From Mycobacterium deserti (lineage in GTDB: Bacteria > Actinomycetota > Actinomycetes > Mycobacteriales > Mycobacteriaceae), in assembly GCF_025345615.1 (NCBI RefSeq), contig NZ_JAODWD010000003.1:558001-622000 (forward strand): a DNA stretch of 64,000 nucleotides. The letters are read 5' to 3'. Position numbers and translations under genes: made by a program. The notes under the pieces were generated by a model. That model worked only from the letters and a program-made list of their open reading frames with translations, did not search any database and was not told the origin of the DNA. Positions 1 to 10,485 of this stretch are shown piece after piece. Each line of letters opens with the position of its first letter. The stretch's first letter is position 1.

Positions 1-97
1 TCTGTGTGGCGGTAATGGCATAGGGTTAGCGAGAGGTGTGCCGGGAAGTCTGGTCGGCGATTGCTTCAACGACCGCTAGCCATAGTTGGGACTTACC

Positions 98-1426
98 GTG
101 ACGGCCAATCCACTTCGTCGATTCGCAGGGCAAGAACTGTTCTCGCGGGGATCGTGGTCGGAGACGAACCGCGTCGCCTCGATCCTGCGGAAAGAAACCG
201 TCGGCGGGGCGATCCTGTTGGTGGCAGCGGCCGCGGCTCTGGTCTGGGCCAACTCGCCGTGGTCGACGAGCTACTTCGGGTTGCGCGATCTCGAGATCGG
301 TGGCGAGCCGTTCGGCTTGCATCTGACCCTCACCCTGGGCGCATGGGCGGCCGACGGGTTGCTGGCCGTGTTCTTCTTCGTCGTTGGGCTGGAACTCAAA
401 CGCGAGTTCGTCGCCGGTGATCTGCGCGACCCGGGCCGCGCTGCTCTGCCGATAGCCGCCGCCGTCGGCGGGATGGTGGTGCCGGCGCTGATCTTCGTCG
501 CGGTGACAGCACACGTGGGCGACGGCGCGACACGGGGATGGGCCATCCCGACCGCTACCGACATCGCGTTCGCCGTTGCTGTTCTCGCCGTCATCTCCAC
601 GCACCTGCCTTCGGCGTTGCGCACCTTCCTGCTGACTCTGGCCGTCGTCGACGATCTTCTCGCGGTGACGGTCATCGCCGTGTTCTACACCGAGGACATC
701 AACGTGGGCGCGCTGGCATTGGTGCTCGTGCCGCTGACGCTTTTTGCGTTGTGCGTGCAGCGCCGAATCCGGTCCTGGTGGTTGTTGCTTCCGCTGGCGC
801 TCGCGACCTGGGTGCTGATGCACGAATCCGGTGTGCACGCGACGGTCGCCGGCGTCCTGCTCGGTTTCGCGGTGCCCGTGGTCCGGTCCGCGGCGGCCGG
901 TGGGCCGGAGGCCGGACCCGGTCTCGCCGAGCATTTCGAGCATCGGATCCGTCCGCTGTCGGCCGGTATCGCCGTGCCGGTGTTCGCGTTCTTCGCCGCC
1001 GGGGTGAGCCTCGGCGGTGCCGAGGGTCTCACCCGAGCCTTCGCCGACCCCATCACGCTGGGCATCGTGCTCGGGCTGGTGGCAGGAAAACCCATCGGCA
1101 TCTTCTTGACCACCCGGGTGTTGGCGGCGGTCACCCGCGCCACCCTCGACGCGTCGCTGCGCTGGATCGACGTGCTCGGCATCTCGATGCTGGCGGGAAT
1201 CGGGTTTACCGTGTCCTTGCTCATCGGTGATCTCGCATACGGCATCGCGTCGAATCGTGACGAATTCGTGAAGATCGGCGTGCTCGCCGGATCGCTGATC
1301 TCGGCCGTGTTGGCCGCCGTCCTGTTGCGGCTGCGCAACAGGCAGTACCGGGCCATTTGGGAGCTGGAGACCGCCGACGCAGACCGCGACGGCGTGCCCG
1401 ACGTCTACCAGGCTCGACAGGACTGA
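98..1426 (+). CDS. nhaA: Na+/H+ antiporter NhaA
   Basis: Inner-membrane antiporter that exchanges internal Na+ for external H+ for pH and salt homeostasis. The protein (442 aa from GTG 98) has about 11-12 hydrophobic segments. It carries the family core [13 protein letters not shown] followed by [12 protein letters not shown], whose paired Asp correspond to the ion-binding aspartates of NhaA. A conserved [15 protein letters not shown] segment lies near the C-terminus. An upstream in-frame TTG at 86 would add four residues; GTG 98 begins [18 protein letters not shown], which looks more natural. The last 20 residues are charged and cytoplasmic. The gene stands alone, 28 bp before dxs on the same strand. 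Family assignment is firm; the start is not. Confidence 0.93.
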   Translation: MTANPLRRFAGQELFSRGSWSETNRVASILRKETVGGAILLVAAAAALVWANSPWSTSYFGLRDLEIGGEPFGLHLTLTLGAWAADGLLAVFFFVVGLELKREFVAGDLRDPGRAALPIAAAVGGMVVPALIFVAVTAHVGDGATRGWAIPTATDIAFAVAVLAVISTHLPSALRTFLLTLAVVDDLLAVTVIAVFYTEDINVGALALVLVPLTLFALCVQRRIRSWWLLLPLALATWVLMHESGVHATVAGVLLGFAVPVVRSAAAGGPEAGPGLAEHFEHRIRPLSAGIAVPVFAFFAAGVSLGGAEGLTRAFADPITLGIVLGLVAGKPIGIFLTTRVLAAVTRATLDASLRWIDVLGISMLAGIGFTVSLLIGDLAYGIASNRDEFVKIGVLAGSLISAVLAAVLLRLRNRQYRAIWELETADADRDGVPDVYQARQD

Positions 1427-1442
1427 CTACGACGGGCGTGCG

Positions 1443-1448
1443 TAGACT
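1443..1448 (+). promoter_or_regulatory. putative -10 element of dxs (leaderless)
   Basis: TAGACT fits the mycobacterial TANNNT -10 pattern and ends six bases before ATG 1455. No Shine-Dalgarno-like sequence precedes that ATG. Transcription starting at the A of the ATG would give a leaderless mRNA, a common arrangement in mycobacteria. This is inferred from spacing only. Confidence 0.5.
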
Positions 1449-1454
1449 GGCGGG

Positions 1455-3368
1455 ATGCTTGAACAGATCCGCGGCCCCGCTGATCTGCAGCACCTGACGC
1501 AGTCGCAGCTGAGCGATCTGGCGCAAGAAATCCGGGATTTCTTGATTCACAAGGTCGCTGCAACCGGCGGGCATCTCGGTCCGAATCTCGGCGTCGTCGA
1601 ACTCACCCTCGCGCTGCACCGGGTGTTCGATTCGCCGCACGATCCGATCGTCTTCGACACCGGCCACCAGTCATACGTGCACAAGATGCTGACCGGGCGC
1701 AGCCACGACTTCGACACGCTGCGCAAGAAGGACGGGCTGTCGGGCTATCCGTCGCGCGCCGAGAGCGAGCACGACTGGGTGGAGTCCAGCCATGCCAGTT
1801 CGGCACTGTCCTACGCCGACGGGCTGGCCAAGGCGTTCGAACTGACCGGGCATCGCAACCGTCACGTGGTCGCCGTCGTCGGCGACGGCGCGCTGACCGG
1901 CGGCATGTGCTGGGAAGCGCTCAACAACATCGCAGGCGCCCGCAGGCCCGTGGTGATCGTCGTCAACGACAACGGCCGCAGCTATGCGCCGACCATCGGC
2001 GGCTTCGCCGATCACCTGGCCGCGCTGCGCCTCCAGCCTGGTTACGAGAAGCTGCTCGAAGGCGGCCGCAAGGCGGTCCGCGGCGTGCCGATCATCGGTG
2101 AGCTCTGCTATCAGGCCATGCACAGCATGAAGGCCGGCCTCAAGGACGCGCTGGCCCCGCAGGTGATGTTCACCGACCTCGGGCTCAAGTATGTCGGGCC
2201 CATCGACGGGCACGATGAGCACGCGGTGGAAACGGCGCTGCGACACGCCCGCGGTTTCAACGCCCCGGTGATCGTGCACGTCGCCACCCGCAAGGGCATG
2301 GGTTATGCGCCCGCAGAGAACGACGAGGCCGACCAGATGCACGCCTGCGGCGTCATCGACCCGGAGACCGGGTTGGCGACGTCGGTGCCGGGGCCGGGCT
2401 GGACGTCCACGTTCTCCGAGGCCCTGATCGGCTATGCCGGCCGACGGCGCGACGTCGTCGCGATCACCGCCGCCATGGCGGGTCCCACCGGCCTGACCGC
2501 GTTCCGTCAGCGCTTTCCCGACCGGTTCTTCGACGTCGGTATCGCCGAGCAGCACGCGATGACGTCGGCCGCGGGTCTGGCGATGGGCGGGTTACACCCG
2601 GTGGTGGCCATCTACTCGACGTTCCTGAACCGGGCGTTCGACCAGGTCATGATGGACGTCGCGTTGCACAAGCTGCCCGTGACCATCGTGCTGGACCGCT
2701 CCGGGGTCACCGGTCCCGACGGCGCCAGCCACAACGGCATGTGGGATCTGTCGATGCTGAATATCGTGCCCGGCATCCGGGTCGCCGCGCCGCGCGACGG
2801 CACCCGGTTGCGTGAGGAATTGGGCGAGGCACTCGACGTCAGCGACGGGCCCACCGCCATCCGGTTCCCCAAAGGCGATGTGGGCGAGGACATTCCGGCT
2901 CTCGAGCGCCGCGACGGCGTCGACGTGCTAGCGGTCCCGGCTGACGGATTGTCCGACGATGTGCTGCTCGTGGCCGTCGGGCCGTTCGCGGTCATGGCGC
3001 TCAAAGCCGCCGAGCGGCTGCGCAACCAGGGCATCGGCGTCACTGTCGTCGATCCGCGGTGGGTGCTTCCGGTGCCGGGCGCCATCGCAGAGTTGGCGGC
3101 CGCGCACAAGCTGGTCGTCACCCTCGAGGACAACGGTGTGCAGGGCGGCATCGGGTCCGCGGTGTCGGCGGCCATACGGCGCGCGGAGATCGACGTGCCG
3201 TGCCGCGACGTCGGACTGCCGCAAGAGTTCTTCGCGCACGCGTCTCGCGGTGAGGTGCTAGCCGAGGTGGGCCTGACCGACAGCAATATCGCCCGTCAGA
3301 TCACCGGCTGGGTGGCCGCCCAAGGCGCACCGGTCGGCGAGCCCGAAGTCAGCGAGCGTCTCGACTAG
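1455..3368 (+). CDS. dxs: 1-deoxy-D-xylulose-5-phosphate synthase
   Basis: Condenses pyruvate and glyceraldehyde-3-phosphate to DXP, the first step of the MEP isoprenoid pathway; it is cytosolic and TPP-dependent. At 637 aa it has the usual family length. It shows the N-terminal [10 protein letters not shown] region, the TPP/Mg motif [16 protein letters not shown], the transketolase-type pyrimidine-binding segment [18 protein letters not shown], and a C-terminal transketolase domain ending in [16 protein letters not shown]. The ATG at 1455 sits six bases after a TAGACT box. No RBS is seen, so translation is probably leaderless. RNase D lies convergently downstream, as in M. tuberculosis. Confidence 0.97.
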   Translation: MLEQIRGPADLQHLTQSQLSDLAQEIRDFLIHKVAATGGHLGPNLGVVELTLALHRVFDSPHDPIVFDTGHQSYVHKMLTGRSHDFDTLRKKDGLSGYPSRAESEHDWVESSHASSALSYADGLAKAFELTGHRNRHVVAVVGDGALTGGMCWEALNNIAGARRPVVIVVNDNGRSYAPTIGGFADHLAALRLQPGYEKLLEGGRKAVRGVPIIGELCYQAMHSMKAGLKDALAPQVMFTDLGLKYVGPIDGHDEHAVETALRHARGFNAPVIVHVATRKGMGYAPAENDEADQMHACGVIDPETGLATSVPGPGWTSTFSEALIGYAGRRRDVVAITAAMAGPTGLTAFRQRFPDRFFDVGIAEQHAMTSAAGLAMGGLHPVVAIYSTFLNRAFDQVMMDVALHKLPVTIVLDRSGVTGPDGASHNGMWDLSMLNIVPGIRVAAPRDGTRLREELGEALDVSDGPTAIRFPKGDVGEDIPALERRDGVDVLAVPADGLSDDVLLVAVGPFAVMALKAAERLRNQGIGVTVVDPRWVLPVPGAIAELAAAHKLVVTLEDNGVQGGIGSAVSAAIRRAEIDVPCRDVGLPQEFFAHASRGEVLAEVGLTDSNIARQITGWVAAQGAPVGEPEVSERLD

Positions 3369-3437
3369 CTAGCTCGCGCTCGCCTCATCTGCGCGAGCAG
3401 ACGCAAATGGTCCCCCTTGTCGGCGTGCCGGGGCACT

Positions 3438-4751
3438 CTATGTCTGCTCGACCACGGTGGTGAGTGCCTCGGTCAACACCGGAACCGTCAAATCACGCTG
3501 CCACGGGCGCACTTTCGCCTCGCGGAGGAACTCCTCGATGACCGTCGAGGTCTCCTCCGGTGCAGCTGGCGACTGCCAGTCCCAGCACAGTCGGCGTACC
3601 ACCTCAGGTGAGATGAGGTTCTCGGCAGGCACCGTGACGCGCTTCGACAGGTCGGCCAGGCCGGCGCGGGCCGCCTCCAGCCGAGCCGCGGCCTCGGGTT
3701 TGCGCCGCGGCCATCTGGACGCGGGTGGCGGACCGTTCGACGGTTCTGACGAGCTCGGCGGATCCTCGGTGCTGCGGGCACGCGCCAGCGCGTCGAGCCA
3801 TACGTGCGCACTTCGGCGCTGCCTGTTTCCGCCGAACACCGGCAGCGCGGTCAGCTTCTCGACCGTGTCGGGATTGGCGGTCGCGGCGTTGATGATCGCG
3901 GCGTCGGGCAGGATGCGACCGGGCGCGATATCGCGCCGTCGGGCGATGTGGTCGCGGGTGGTCCACAGTTCGCGGACCGCGGCGAGTGTCTTCGGGTCAC
4001 GCACCTTGTGGATGCCCGACGTACGGCGCCACCTGTCGCGTCGGGTCGGGGTACCTTCGAAGGTGCGCAGGTACTCGAATTCCTGTGCCGCCCAATCGGT
4101 TTTGCCTTGCTCCTCCAGTACGGAGGCGATGGCGTGACGCAGGTCCAGCAGCACCTCGACGTCCAGCGCCGCGTAGTTCAACCATTCGGGCGGCAGCGGG
4201 CGCTGTGACCAGTCGGCCGCGCCGTGGCCCTTCATCAACTGCAGGCCGAGCAGCCGCTGGACCATCGCGGCGAGATTGACCTTGTCGTAGCCGGCGAGGC
4301 GGCCCGCGAGTTCGGTGTCGTAGAGCGCTGTCGGTCGCATGCCGATCTCGGCCAGGCAAGGCAGGTCCTGATCGGCGGCGTGCAGCACCCACTCGTCGGT
4401 GGCCAGCACCTCGGCGACCGGCGCCAGGGCGGTCAGCGGATCGGCACCGTGGCTGACCGGGTCGATGAGCACCGTCCCGGCCCCTGCGCGGCGGATCTGC
4501 AGCAGATAGGCGCGGTTCGAGTAGCGAAAACCTGAGGCTCGTTCGGCGTCCACCGCGAAGGGCCCCCCGCCGGATGCCAGGAATTCGGCCGCCCTCGCGA
4601 TCTCGCTGACGCTGACCGACAGCTCCGGCACGCCGTCGCGGGGCGCGAGCAGGGGAGTTGCCTCCGGTTCCGCAGGCTGATCGGCCGACTGTTCGGCCAA
4701 CTGATCGGCCAACTGATCGGCCGCTGTGCCGGCCTCGTGGGGGTCGGCCAT
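3438..4751 (-). CDS. rnd: ribonuclease D (DEDDy 3'-5' exonuclease with HRDC domain)
   Basis: 3'-5' exoribonuclease of the RNase D/Rrp6 type, acting in stable-RNA 3' maturation or turnover. The 437-aa protein has the DEDDy signature: FAVDAERASG (DxE) near residue 67, YDTELAGRLAGYDKVNL near 145, and YAALDVEVLLDLR with the catalytic Tyr and last Asp. An HRDC-like helical domain (DPKTLAAVRELWTTRDHIARRRDIAPGRILPD) follows at about 245-290. A low-complexity acidic N-terminus (DQLADQLAEQSADQPAE) is encoded by a 12-bp tandem repeat. Its start lies two bases after the stop of the upstream DUF3000 gene, so the two are co-transcribed. Confidence 0.93.
   Translation of the reverse strand: MADPHEAGTAADQLADQLAEQSADQPAEPEATPLLAPRDGVPELSVSVSEIARAAEFLASGGGPFAVDAERASGFRYSNRAYLLQIRRAGAGTVLIDPVSHGADPLTALAPVAEVLATDEWVLHAADQDLPCLAEIGMRPTALYDTELAGRLAGYDKVNLAAMVQRLLGLQLMKGHGAADWSQRPLPPEWLNYAALDVEVLLDLRHAIASVLEEQGKTDWAAQEFEYLRTFEGTPTRRDRWRRTSGIHKVRDPKTLAAVRELWTTRDHIARRRDIAPGRILPDAAIINAATANPDTVEKLTALPVFGGNRQRRSAHVWLDALARARSTEDPPSSSEPSNGPPPASRWPRRKPEAAARLEAARAGLADLSKRVTVPAENLISPEVVRRLCWDWQSPAAPEETSTVIEEFLREAKVRPWQRDLTVPVLTEALTTVVEQT
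4677..4724 (-). repeat. 12-bp coding minisatellite, four units
   Basis: Four consecutive 12-bp units (ctgatcggccga, ctgttcggccaa, ctgatcggccaa, ctgatcggccgc) lie in the 5' end of the RNase D gene and encode a DQLA-type four-residue repeat. The unit length is a multiple of three, so copy-number changes would keep the frame. Confidence 0.85.
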
Positions 4752-4753
4752 CG

Positions 4754-5335
4754 TCAGGCGCGGGTGCGTGAGCTCAGGTCGGTGACGCCGGTCGGGGGCA
4801 GGCCCGCGGCGTGCTCGAGCACCTCGCAGAAGGCCTCGACGTGCGGGCCCAGCTCAAGCGTCGTCGCCGTCCACGACGCCCGCAGCTCCAGCTGATGAGC
4901 GCGGGGCGGGCCGGAGATGTCGCCGTAGCGCACTGACGTGGTGGCGGTGACGGTGCCGCCGAGCGCGGTGACGTGTTCGGCCCGCGTGGCCAGCGCATCG
5001 ACGAGCCAACTCCACGCCACCTCCGGGAGCAGCTGGTCGACGGCCTCGCTGGGATCGAGATCGGCCTGGATGTAGGCGACCAGCCGCATCGTCCCGTCCC
5101 ACGCTTCGGCGCCCTCGGGATCGTGCAACAGGATCAGCCGTCCGAACGCGTCGCCCTCAGAGCGCTCCGGGACGATGGCGGTCTCGGGATGACGGACCTC
5201 CGCGCCCAGCGCGTAGCTGAACGGCGCGAGCCGCTGCGGCGGACGGATCGGGCCGAGCTCGATCTCCGCTCGCACGGTGGTGGCATTCATCGCCGCCACC
5301 GCTTCGCGGAACTGAGCCGGTTCGGCGGTGGTCAC
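4754..5335 (-). CDS. DUF3000 family protein
   Basis: Conserved actinobacterial protein of unknown function, recognised by position (between RNase D and divergent hemE) and by the [27 protein letters not shown] N-terminal region. I place the start at GTG 5335 ([13 protein letters not shown]), giving 193 aa. The frame stays open up to 5449, but those extra residues would run antisense into hemE's leader. No membrane segment or catalytic motif is evident. The gap to rnd is two bases, suggesting translational coupling, so a role in RNA metabolism is possible but unproven. Confidence 0.8.
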   Translation of the reverse strand: MTTAEPAQFREAVAAMNATTVRAEIELGPIRPPQRLAPFSYALGAEVRHPETAIVPERSEGDAFGRLILLHDPEGAEAWDGTMRLVAYIQADLDPSEAVDQLLPEVAWSWLVDALATRAEHVTALGGTVTATTSVRYGDISGPPRAHQLELRASWTATTLELGPHVEAFCEVLEHAAGLPPTGVTDLSSRTRA

Positions 5336-5457
5336 GGCGTTTGACGCTAGACCATTCGGCCAGCTCTGTGCGTGGGGCGCGCCGATTTCGTCCGGCGACG
5401 GTAGGGGTAGAGGTGAGACAGCGGCGGTGCCCACCGCACATGGCAGCATTGAAGTCG

Positions 5458-6522
5458 ATGAGTACCCGTCGTGAGCTGCCCGATTCGCCCTTCCTCGCTG
5501 CCGCCAGCGGTCGCAAACCCAGCCGTGTGCCGGTCTGGTTCATGCGGCAGGCCGGGCGTTCGCTGCCCGAGTACCGCGAGCTACGCGCCAAAAACACCAT
5601 GATGCAGGCCTGCTTCGACGCCGAGTTGATCACCGAGATCACCCTGCAACCGGTGCGAAGGCACGGCGTCGACGCGGCGATTCTGTTCTCCGACATCGTC
5701 GTACCGCTGCGAGCGGCGGGTATCGAACTCGACATCGTGCCCGACGTCGGCCCGGTGATCGATCACCCTGTGCGCACCCTCGCCGACGTCCAGGCGATCA
5801 GACCTTTGGAACAGCAACAGGTCGCGCCGGTAGCCGACGCGGTCACCCGGCTGGTGTCCGAACTGGGTGAGGTGCCGCTGATCGGGTTCGCCGGGGCACC
5901 GTTCACCCTGGCTTCGTATCTGGTGGAGGGCGGTCCGAGCCGTCATCACGAGCGCACCAAGGCGATGATGCTGGGTGAACCCGCCACCTGGCATGCGCTG
6001 ATGACCGCCCTGACCGATGTGACGATCGCGTTCCTGCAGACCCAGATCTCGGCGGGAGTCGACGCGATTCAGGTGTTCGACTCGTGGGCCGGAACCTTGT
6101 CGCTCGCCGACTACCGCACGTATGTGCTGCCCCACAGCACCCGGGTGTTCTCCTCGCTGGCCGCCGCGGGCGTGCCGATGACCCACTTCGGGGTCGGGAC
6201 CGCCGAACTTCTCGGTGCGATGGCCGAGGCGGTGTCTGTGCACGGCGCACCCGCCGTCGTCGGCGTCGACTGGCGCACTGCGCTGGCCGACGCGGCTACG
6301 CGGGTCCCGCCCGGTACGGCGCTGCAGGGCAACCTCGACCCGGTGGTGTTGCTGACGGACTGGGCGGTGGCTGAGCGCGCGGTGCGCGCTGTCGTCGAGG
6401 ACGGCCGCCGCGCAGTCGACCACGGGGCGGGAGGACATGTGTTCAACCTCGGTCATGGCGTGCTGCCGAGCACCGAGCCCGAACTGATCACCGACGTGGT
6501 GGCTCTGGTGCACTCGTTATGA
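5458..6522 (+). CDS. hemE: uroporphyrinogen decarboxylase
   Basis: Decarboxylates the four acetate side chains of uroporphyrinogen III to give coproporphyrinogen III in heme biosynthesis; cytosolic. The 354-aa product begins [13 protein letters not shown]. It contains the signature [19 protein letters not shown] near residue 22, the catalytic-pocket segment [10 protein letters not shown], and GNLDPVVLL and [12 protein letters not shown] near the C-terminus. The open frame reaches back to 5341, but the ATG at 5458 gives the standard family N-terminus. The stop overlaps the ATG of hemY (ATGA), so the heme genes form a coupled operon. Confidence 0.97.
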   Translation: MSTRRELPDSPFLAAASGRKPSRVPVWFMRQAGRSLPEYRELRAKNTMMQACFDAELITEITLQPVRRHGVDAAILFSDIVVPLRAAGIELDIVPDVGPVIDHPVRTLADVQAIRPLEQQQVAPVADAVTRLVSELGEVPLIGFAGAPFTLASYLVEGGPSRHHERTKAMMLGEPATWHALMTALTDVTIAFLQTQISAGVDAIQVFDSWAGTLSLADYRTYVLPHSTRVFSSLAAAGVPMTHFGVGTAELLGAMAEAVSVHGAPAVVGVDWRTALADAATRVPPGTALQGNLDPVVLLTDWAVAERAVRAVVEDGRRAVDHGAGGHVFNLGHGVLPSTEPELITDVVALVHSL

Positions 6523-7901
6523 CCGCATCGTATTGCGTTGTCGGTGGCGGCGTTTCAGGCTTGGTCGCCGCCTACCGGCTGCGCGTCGCGGCCGGACCGG
6601 ACGCGTCGATCACGCTCTTCGACCCCGCGGACCGCCTCGGCGGGGTGCTGCGCACCGAGCGTGTCGGCGGGCAGCCGATGGATGTCGGTGCGGAGGCGTT
6701 CGTAGCGCGCAGGCCGGAAGTGCCTGCGTTGCTGGCCGAGCTTGGCCTCGCGGGCAGGCAGATCGGGGCGACGGGAGTGCGGCCGCTGATCTACAGCCAG
6801 GGGCGGCTGCATCAGATGCCAGCCGGCACGTTGCAGGGCATTCCGGCGCAGCCGACGGCGCTGGCAGGTCTGGTCGACGAGGCGACGATGGCGCGCATCC
6901 GCGACGAGCCGGCCCGCCCGCTCTCCTGGCGGCCCGGCGCCGACCCTGCGGTCGCCGACCTCGTCGGCGACCGGTTCGGCGAGCAGGTCGTCGCACGGTC
7001 CGTCGACCCGCTGCTGGCCGGCGTCTACGCGGGCTCAGCCGCCTCGATCGGCCTGCGGTCGGCGATCCCGGCGCTCGCCGTCGCACTTGACCGGGGGGCA
7101 CGCAGCCTCACCGACGCGGTCCGCGACGCGCTGCCGCCACCCGTTACCGGCTCGGTGTTCGGCGCGATCGACGGCGGGTACGCGGTGCTGGTCGACGCGC
7201 TGGTCCGGCAAGCCGGCATCCGATGGGTCCAGGTGACCGTCGAACGGGTCGACCGATCACCGCGCGGATGGCAGCTGACTGACGACGAAGGCGCGCGTCA
7301 TCATGCCGACGCGGTGGTGCTGGCGGTGCCCGCGCCGCGGCTGGCCCGACTCGTCGGCGACGTCGCGCCGCGTACCGCGGCGGCCGCGCGGCGCATCGCG
7401 GTGGCGTCGACCGCACTGGTCGCCCTCGCGCTGCCCGGTGGCACGCCGATACCGCCGCAGTCCGGGGTGCTGGTGGCCAGCGGAGAACAGCATGCCCGCG
7501 AAGAGCGCCGAATCCCGTTGCGCGCCAAAGCGATAACGTTGTCGACGCGCAAGTGGGGACAACGTGGCAACGTCGAACTGGTTCGCCTGTCCTACGGTCG
7601 CTTCGGCGACGACTTGGCCCGCAGCGCGGGCGACGAGGAGCTGCTGACGTGGGCGGGGCAGGACTTGGCCACGGCCTTCGGCGTGAACACCCAACCGGTG
7701 GACTGCCACGTGCAGCGCTGGATCGACGCGATGCCCCAATACGGGCCGGGGCACACCGCACTTGTCGCCGAGTTGCGCGCCGGACTGCCGCCCGACCTTG
7801 CGGTCGCCGGGGCGTACCTGGACGGCATCGGAGTGCCCGCCTGCGTGTCGTCCGCCACCAAGGCTGCGGCGTCGCTGGTCACCTCACGCGTGGCACGATA
7901 G
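6519..7901 (+). CDS. hemY: coproporphyrinogen III oxidase / protoporphyrinogen oxidase, HemY (CgoX) type
   Basis: FAD-dependent oxidase that in Gram-positive bacteria oxidises coproporphyrinogen III to coproporphyrin III in the coproporphyrin-dependent heme pathway. The 460-aa protein opens with a dinucleotide-binding motif [16 protein letters not shown]. It also has [23 protein letters not shown], and a C-terminal [15 protein letters not shown] flavin segment typical of the amine-oxidase superfamily. It overlaps hemE by 4 bp and is followed within 5 bp by hemQ. That context supports the CPD branch over the classical protoporphyrin route. Confidence 0.95.
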   Translation: MTASYCVVGGGVSGLVAAYRLRVAAGPDASITLFDPADRLGGVLRTERVGGQPMDVGAEAFVARRPEVPALLAELGLAGRQIGATGVRPLIYSQGRLHQMPAGTLQGIPAQPTALAGLVDEATMARIRDEPARPLSWRPGADPAVADLVGDRFGEQVVARSVDPLLAGVYAGSAASIGLRSAIPALAVALDRGARSLTDAVRDALPPPVTGSVFGAIDGGYAVLVDALVRQAGIRWVQVTVERVDRSPRGWQLTDDEGARHHADAVVLAVPAPRLARLVGDVAPRTAAAARRIAVASTALVALALPGGTPIPPQSGVLVASGEQHAREERRIPLRAKAITLSTRKWGQRGNVELVRLSYGRFGDDLARSAGDEELLTWAGQDLATAFGVNTQPVDCHVQRWIDAMPQYGPGHTALVAELRAGLPPDLAVAGAYLDGIGVPACVSSATKAAASLVTSRVAR

Positions 7902-7905
7902 GCAC

Positions 7906-8610
7906 ATGGCCAAGCTCGACTACGACACCCTCAACGCGACCATCCGATACCTGATGTTCTCGGTGTTCGCGGTGCAGCCCGGAAGCCTCGGCGCTGAGGA
8001 CGGGGCGCGGGCGAACGTCGTCGACGAGACCGCGACCTTCCTCAAGCAGCAGGAGGACCGCGGCGTCGTGGTGCGCGGGCTGTACGACATCGCGGGCATG
8101 CGCGCCGACGCCGACTTCATGATGTGGACCCACGCGGAGACCGTCGAGGCGCTGCAGGCGACCTATTCGGACTTTCGCAGGACCACGACGCTGGGCCGAG
8201 CCAGCACGCCGGTGTGGAGCAACGTCGCGCTGCACCGCCCGGCCGAGTTCAACAAGAGCCACATCCCGGCGTTTCTGGCCGGCGAAGAGCCGGGCAACTA
8301 CATCTGCGTGTATCCATTCGTACGATCGCTGGATTGGTACCTGCTGCCCGACGAGGAACGCCGCCGCATGCTGGCCGAACACGGCATGGCCGCGCGCGAT
8401 TACAAAGATGTGCGCGCCAACACGGTGCCCGCGTTCGCGCTCGGCGACTACGAGTGGATTTTGGCGTTCGAGGCTCCCGAATTGCACCGCATCGTCGATC
8501 TGATGCGCGACCTGCGCGCCACCGACGCGCGCAGGCACGTGCGCGAGGAGACGCCGTTCTTCACCGGGCCGCGCATCGGAGTGGAAGAGTTGGTCAACAA
8601 GCTCCCCTGA
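7906..8610 (+). CDS. hemQ: coproheme decarboxylase HemQ (chlorite dismutase-like)
   Basis: Peroxide-dependent decarboxylase converting coproheme III to heme b, the terminal step of the CPD heme pathway. The start ATG 7906 gives 234 aa beginning [21 protein letters not shown]. The family pattern is present: [25 protein letters not shown] with the Tyr expected to carry the radical in the first decarboxylation, then AEHG whose His is the likely proximal heme ligand, then YEWILAFEA and a terminal REETPFFTG. True chlorite dismutase activity is not expected, because the heme operon context and the monoderm-type sequence fit HemQ. Confidence 0.95.
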   Translation: MAKLDYDTLNATIRYLMFSVFAVQPGSLGAEDGARANVVDETATFLKQQEDRGVVVRGLYDIAGMRADADFMMWTHAETVEALQATYSDFRRTTTLGRASTPVWSNVALHRPAEFNKSHIPAFLAGEEPGNYICVYPFVRSLDWYLLPDEERRRMLAEHGMAARDYKDVRANTVPAFALGDYEWILAFEAPELHRIVDLMRDLRATDARRHVREETPFFTGPRIGVEELVNKLP

Positions 8611-8633
8611 CGTTCGCGGCGGAAGGACATTCG

Positions 8634-10289
8634 TTGTCTGAGGCGAAAACCGGCCAGGACAGGCTGTTCGACGCGCTGACGACAAAGGGCACCGCGTTCA
8701 CTCACGCCGAGCGTCGCAAGCACGGGATCCTCGGCCTGCTTCCCACCGCGGAGAAAACCCTCGAGCAGCAGGTCGAGCACAGCTGGGCCGAATTCTGTAC
8801 TCGCCGTGAGGGTTTGGACCAGCACATCTACCTGCGTGCGCTGCAGGATCGCAACGAGACACTGTTCTACCGGCTGCTCAGGGAGCACATCGCCGAGACG
8901 ATGCCGGTTGTCTACACCCCGACCGTTGGTGAGGCCTGCCAGCGATTCAGCGAAATCTACCGCAAGCCACGCGGATTGTTCGTCTCCTACACCGACAGGG
9001 AACTGCTGCGCGAGGTGCTGGGCAACCGACCGAAGTCACGGCGCGAGGTCGACGTGATCGTGGTGACCGACGGTCAACGCATTCTCGGACTAGGTGATCA
9101 GGGCATCGGCGGAATGGGGATCCCGATCGGCAAGCTCTCGCTGTACACCCTGATCGGCGGCATCGACCCTGCGCGCACGTTACCGATTGTGCTGGACGTG
9201 GGCACCGACAACGTCGAGTTGCTCGAGGACCCGCAGTACCTCGGCTGGCGACACCGCCGCATCGGCGACGACGAGTACTACGCGTTCATCGACGAATTCG
9301 TGACCGCGGTGCACGAGGAACTGCCTGACGTGCTTCTCCAGTGGGAGGACTTCGCGACCGCGCACGCCCAGCCGATCCTGGACCGCTACCGCGACACACT
9401 GCTGACCTTCAACGATGACATCCAGGGCACGGCCGCGGTCGCCCTCGGGGCTCTGCACGGCGCGGCGAACGTGGTCGGCCGTCCGTTGAAAGACCAGCAG
9501 ATCGTGATGCTGGGCGCCGGTTCGGCGGGTATCGGCGTGCTCAACATGGTCCTGCGCGAGATGGTGTCGCAGGGAATTTCGGAAGCCGAGGCGCTGTCGC
9601 GCATCTGGGTTGTCGACGTGGCCGGTCTGCTCACCGACGACCGCACCGATCTGTCGGAAGGACAACGGAAGTTCGCCCAGCCCGCCGGTCGGCTGGGGGG
9701 CTGGGGGTTGTCGTCGGCCGCCCAGCTGACCGACGTCGTGCATAACGTCGATGTCGGTGTCCTGCTGGGGCTTTCGACCGCGGCCGGCGCCTTCAGCGAG
9801 AACATCGTGCGCGAGCTGGCCAGCAAGACCGAGCGGCCGATCATCTTCCCGCTGTCCAACCCGACCAGCAGGGCGGAGGCGCATCCCGCTGAACTCGACG
9901 AGTGGACCGGCGGACGTGCGCTGATCGCCACGGGATCACCGTTCGCACCGCTGCGGCGTGACGGCGTGGAGCGTCAGATCGCCCAATGCAATAACGCGTA
10001 CATCTTTCCGGCGATGGGTCTTGCCGTCACCGCGGCTCAAGCGACTCGGGTGACCGACGACATGATGCGGGCGGCGGCCACTGCGCTCGGCGACCTGTCG
10101 CCGGCCCTCGTGGATCCCAACTCGCCCCTGCTGCCCGCATGGACGGATGTGCCCGAGGTCGCGGTCCGCATCGCGCACGCGGTTGCGCTCCAGGCCGTCA
10201 GCGAGGGCGTTGCCCCGCAACGCTCCGCCGAACAGCTCGAGGAGCGGATCACCCAGGTCCGCTGGACGCCCGATTACCCGCCCGCCTGA
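8634..10289 (+). CDS. NAD-dependent malic enzyme (SfcA/MaeA type)
   Basis: Oxidatively decarboxylates malate to pyruvate. I start at TTG 8634 (MSEAKTGQDRLFDALTTKG), 551 aa, because a strong GGAAGGA lies just upstream; the open frame itself extends further into hemQ. Malic enzyme motifs are clear: VYTPTVGEACQRFSEIYRKP with the catalytic Tyr, GLGDQGIGGMGIPIGKLSLY, the metal-binding WEDFATAHAQPIL then LTFNDDIQGTAAVALGAL, a Rossmann LGAGSAGIGVLNMVLREM, and PLSNPTSRAEA. It follows hemQ by 23 bp on the same strand and may be co-transcribed. Cofactor preference (NAD over NADP) is inferred from the long-form architecture. Confidence 0.94.
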   Translation: MSEAKTGQDRLFDALTTKGTAFTHAERRKHGILGLLPTAEKTLEQQVEHSWAEFCTRREGLDQHIYLRALQDRNETLFYRLLREHIAETMPVVYTPTVGEACQRFSEIYRKPRGLFVSYTDRELLREVLGNRPKSRREVDVIVVTDGQRILGLGDQGIGGMGIPIGKLSLYTLIGGIDPARTLPIVLDVGTDNVELLEDPQYLGWRHRRIGDDEYYAFIDEFVTAVHEELPDVLLQWEDFATAHAQPILDRYRDTLLTFNDDIQGTAAVALGALHGAANVVGRPLKDQQIVMLGAGSAGIGVLNMVLREMVSQGISEAEALSRIWVVDVAGLLTDDRTDLSEGQRKFAQPAGRLGGWGLSSAAQLTDVVHNVDVGVLLGLSTAAGAFSENIVRELASKTERPIIFPLSNPTSRAEAHPAELDEWTGGRALIATGSPFAPLRRDGVERQIAQCNNAYIFPAMGLAVTAAQATRVTDDMMRAAATALGDLSPALVDPNSPLLPAWTDVPEVAVRIAHAVALQAVSEGVAPQRSAEQLEERITQVRWTPDYPPA

Positions 10290-10470
10290 GGTATGGGATC
10301 CTGCTTTGCTGCCTATGCCTGACTGCGACCCGTTTCGAGCGCAGAACCTCGGCTGGCAACGTGGTGCGGATGGTCGTGACAAGGTCGTGCTCTAGTAAAC
10401 GGCCCGACGATACTTAAACCGGCAAACGATGTGCAACTAGACCTGGAATTTCCCATGAGTGCAGTTATGT

Positions 10471-10479
10471 TGCTAGCCT
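10471..10479 (+). promoter_or_regulatory. extended -10 promoter, first GGDEF-EAL gene
   Basis: TGC followed by TAGCCT (TGN-TANNNT) ends six bases before GTG 10486. The same nine bases occur in the same place before the second GGDEF-EAL gene. The spacing predicts a transcript starting at or next to the GTG, that is, leaderless. Confidence 0.6.
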
Positions 10480-10485
10480 GGGTAT

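Noticed and set aside
7906..8610. Chlorite dismutase as the function of the gene after hemY
   Set aside because: The heme operon context and the family pattern indicate coproheme decarboxylase; chlorite detoxification is not expected here.
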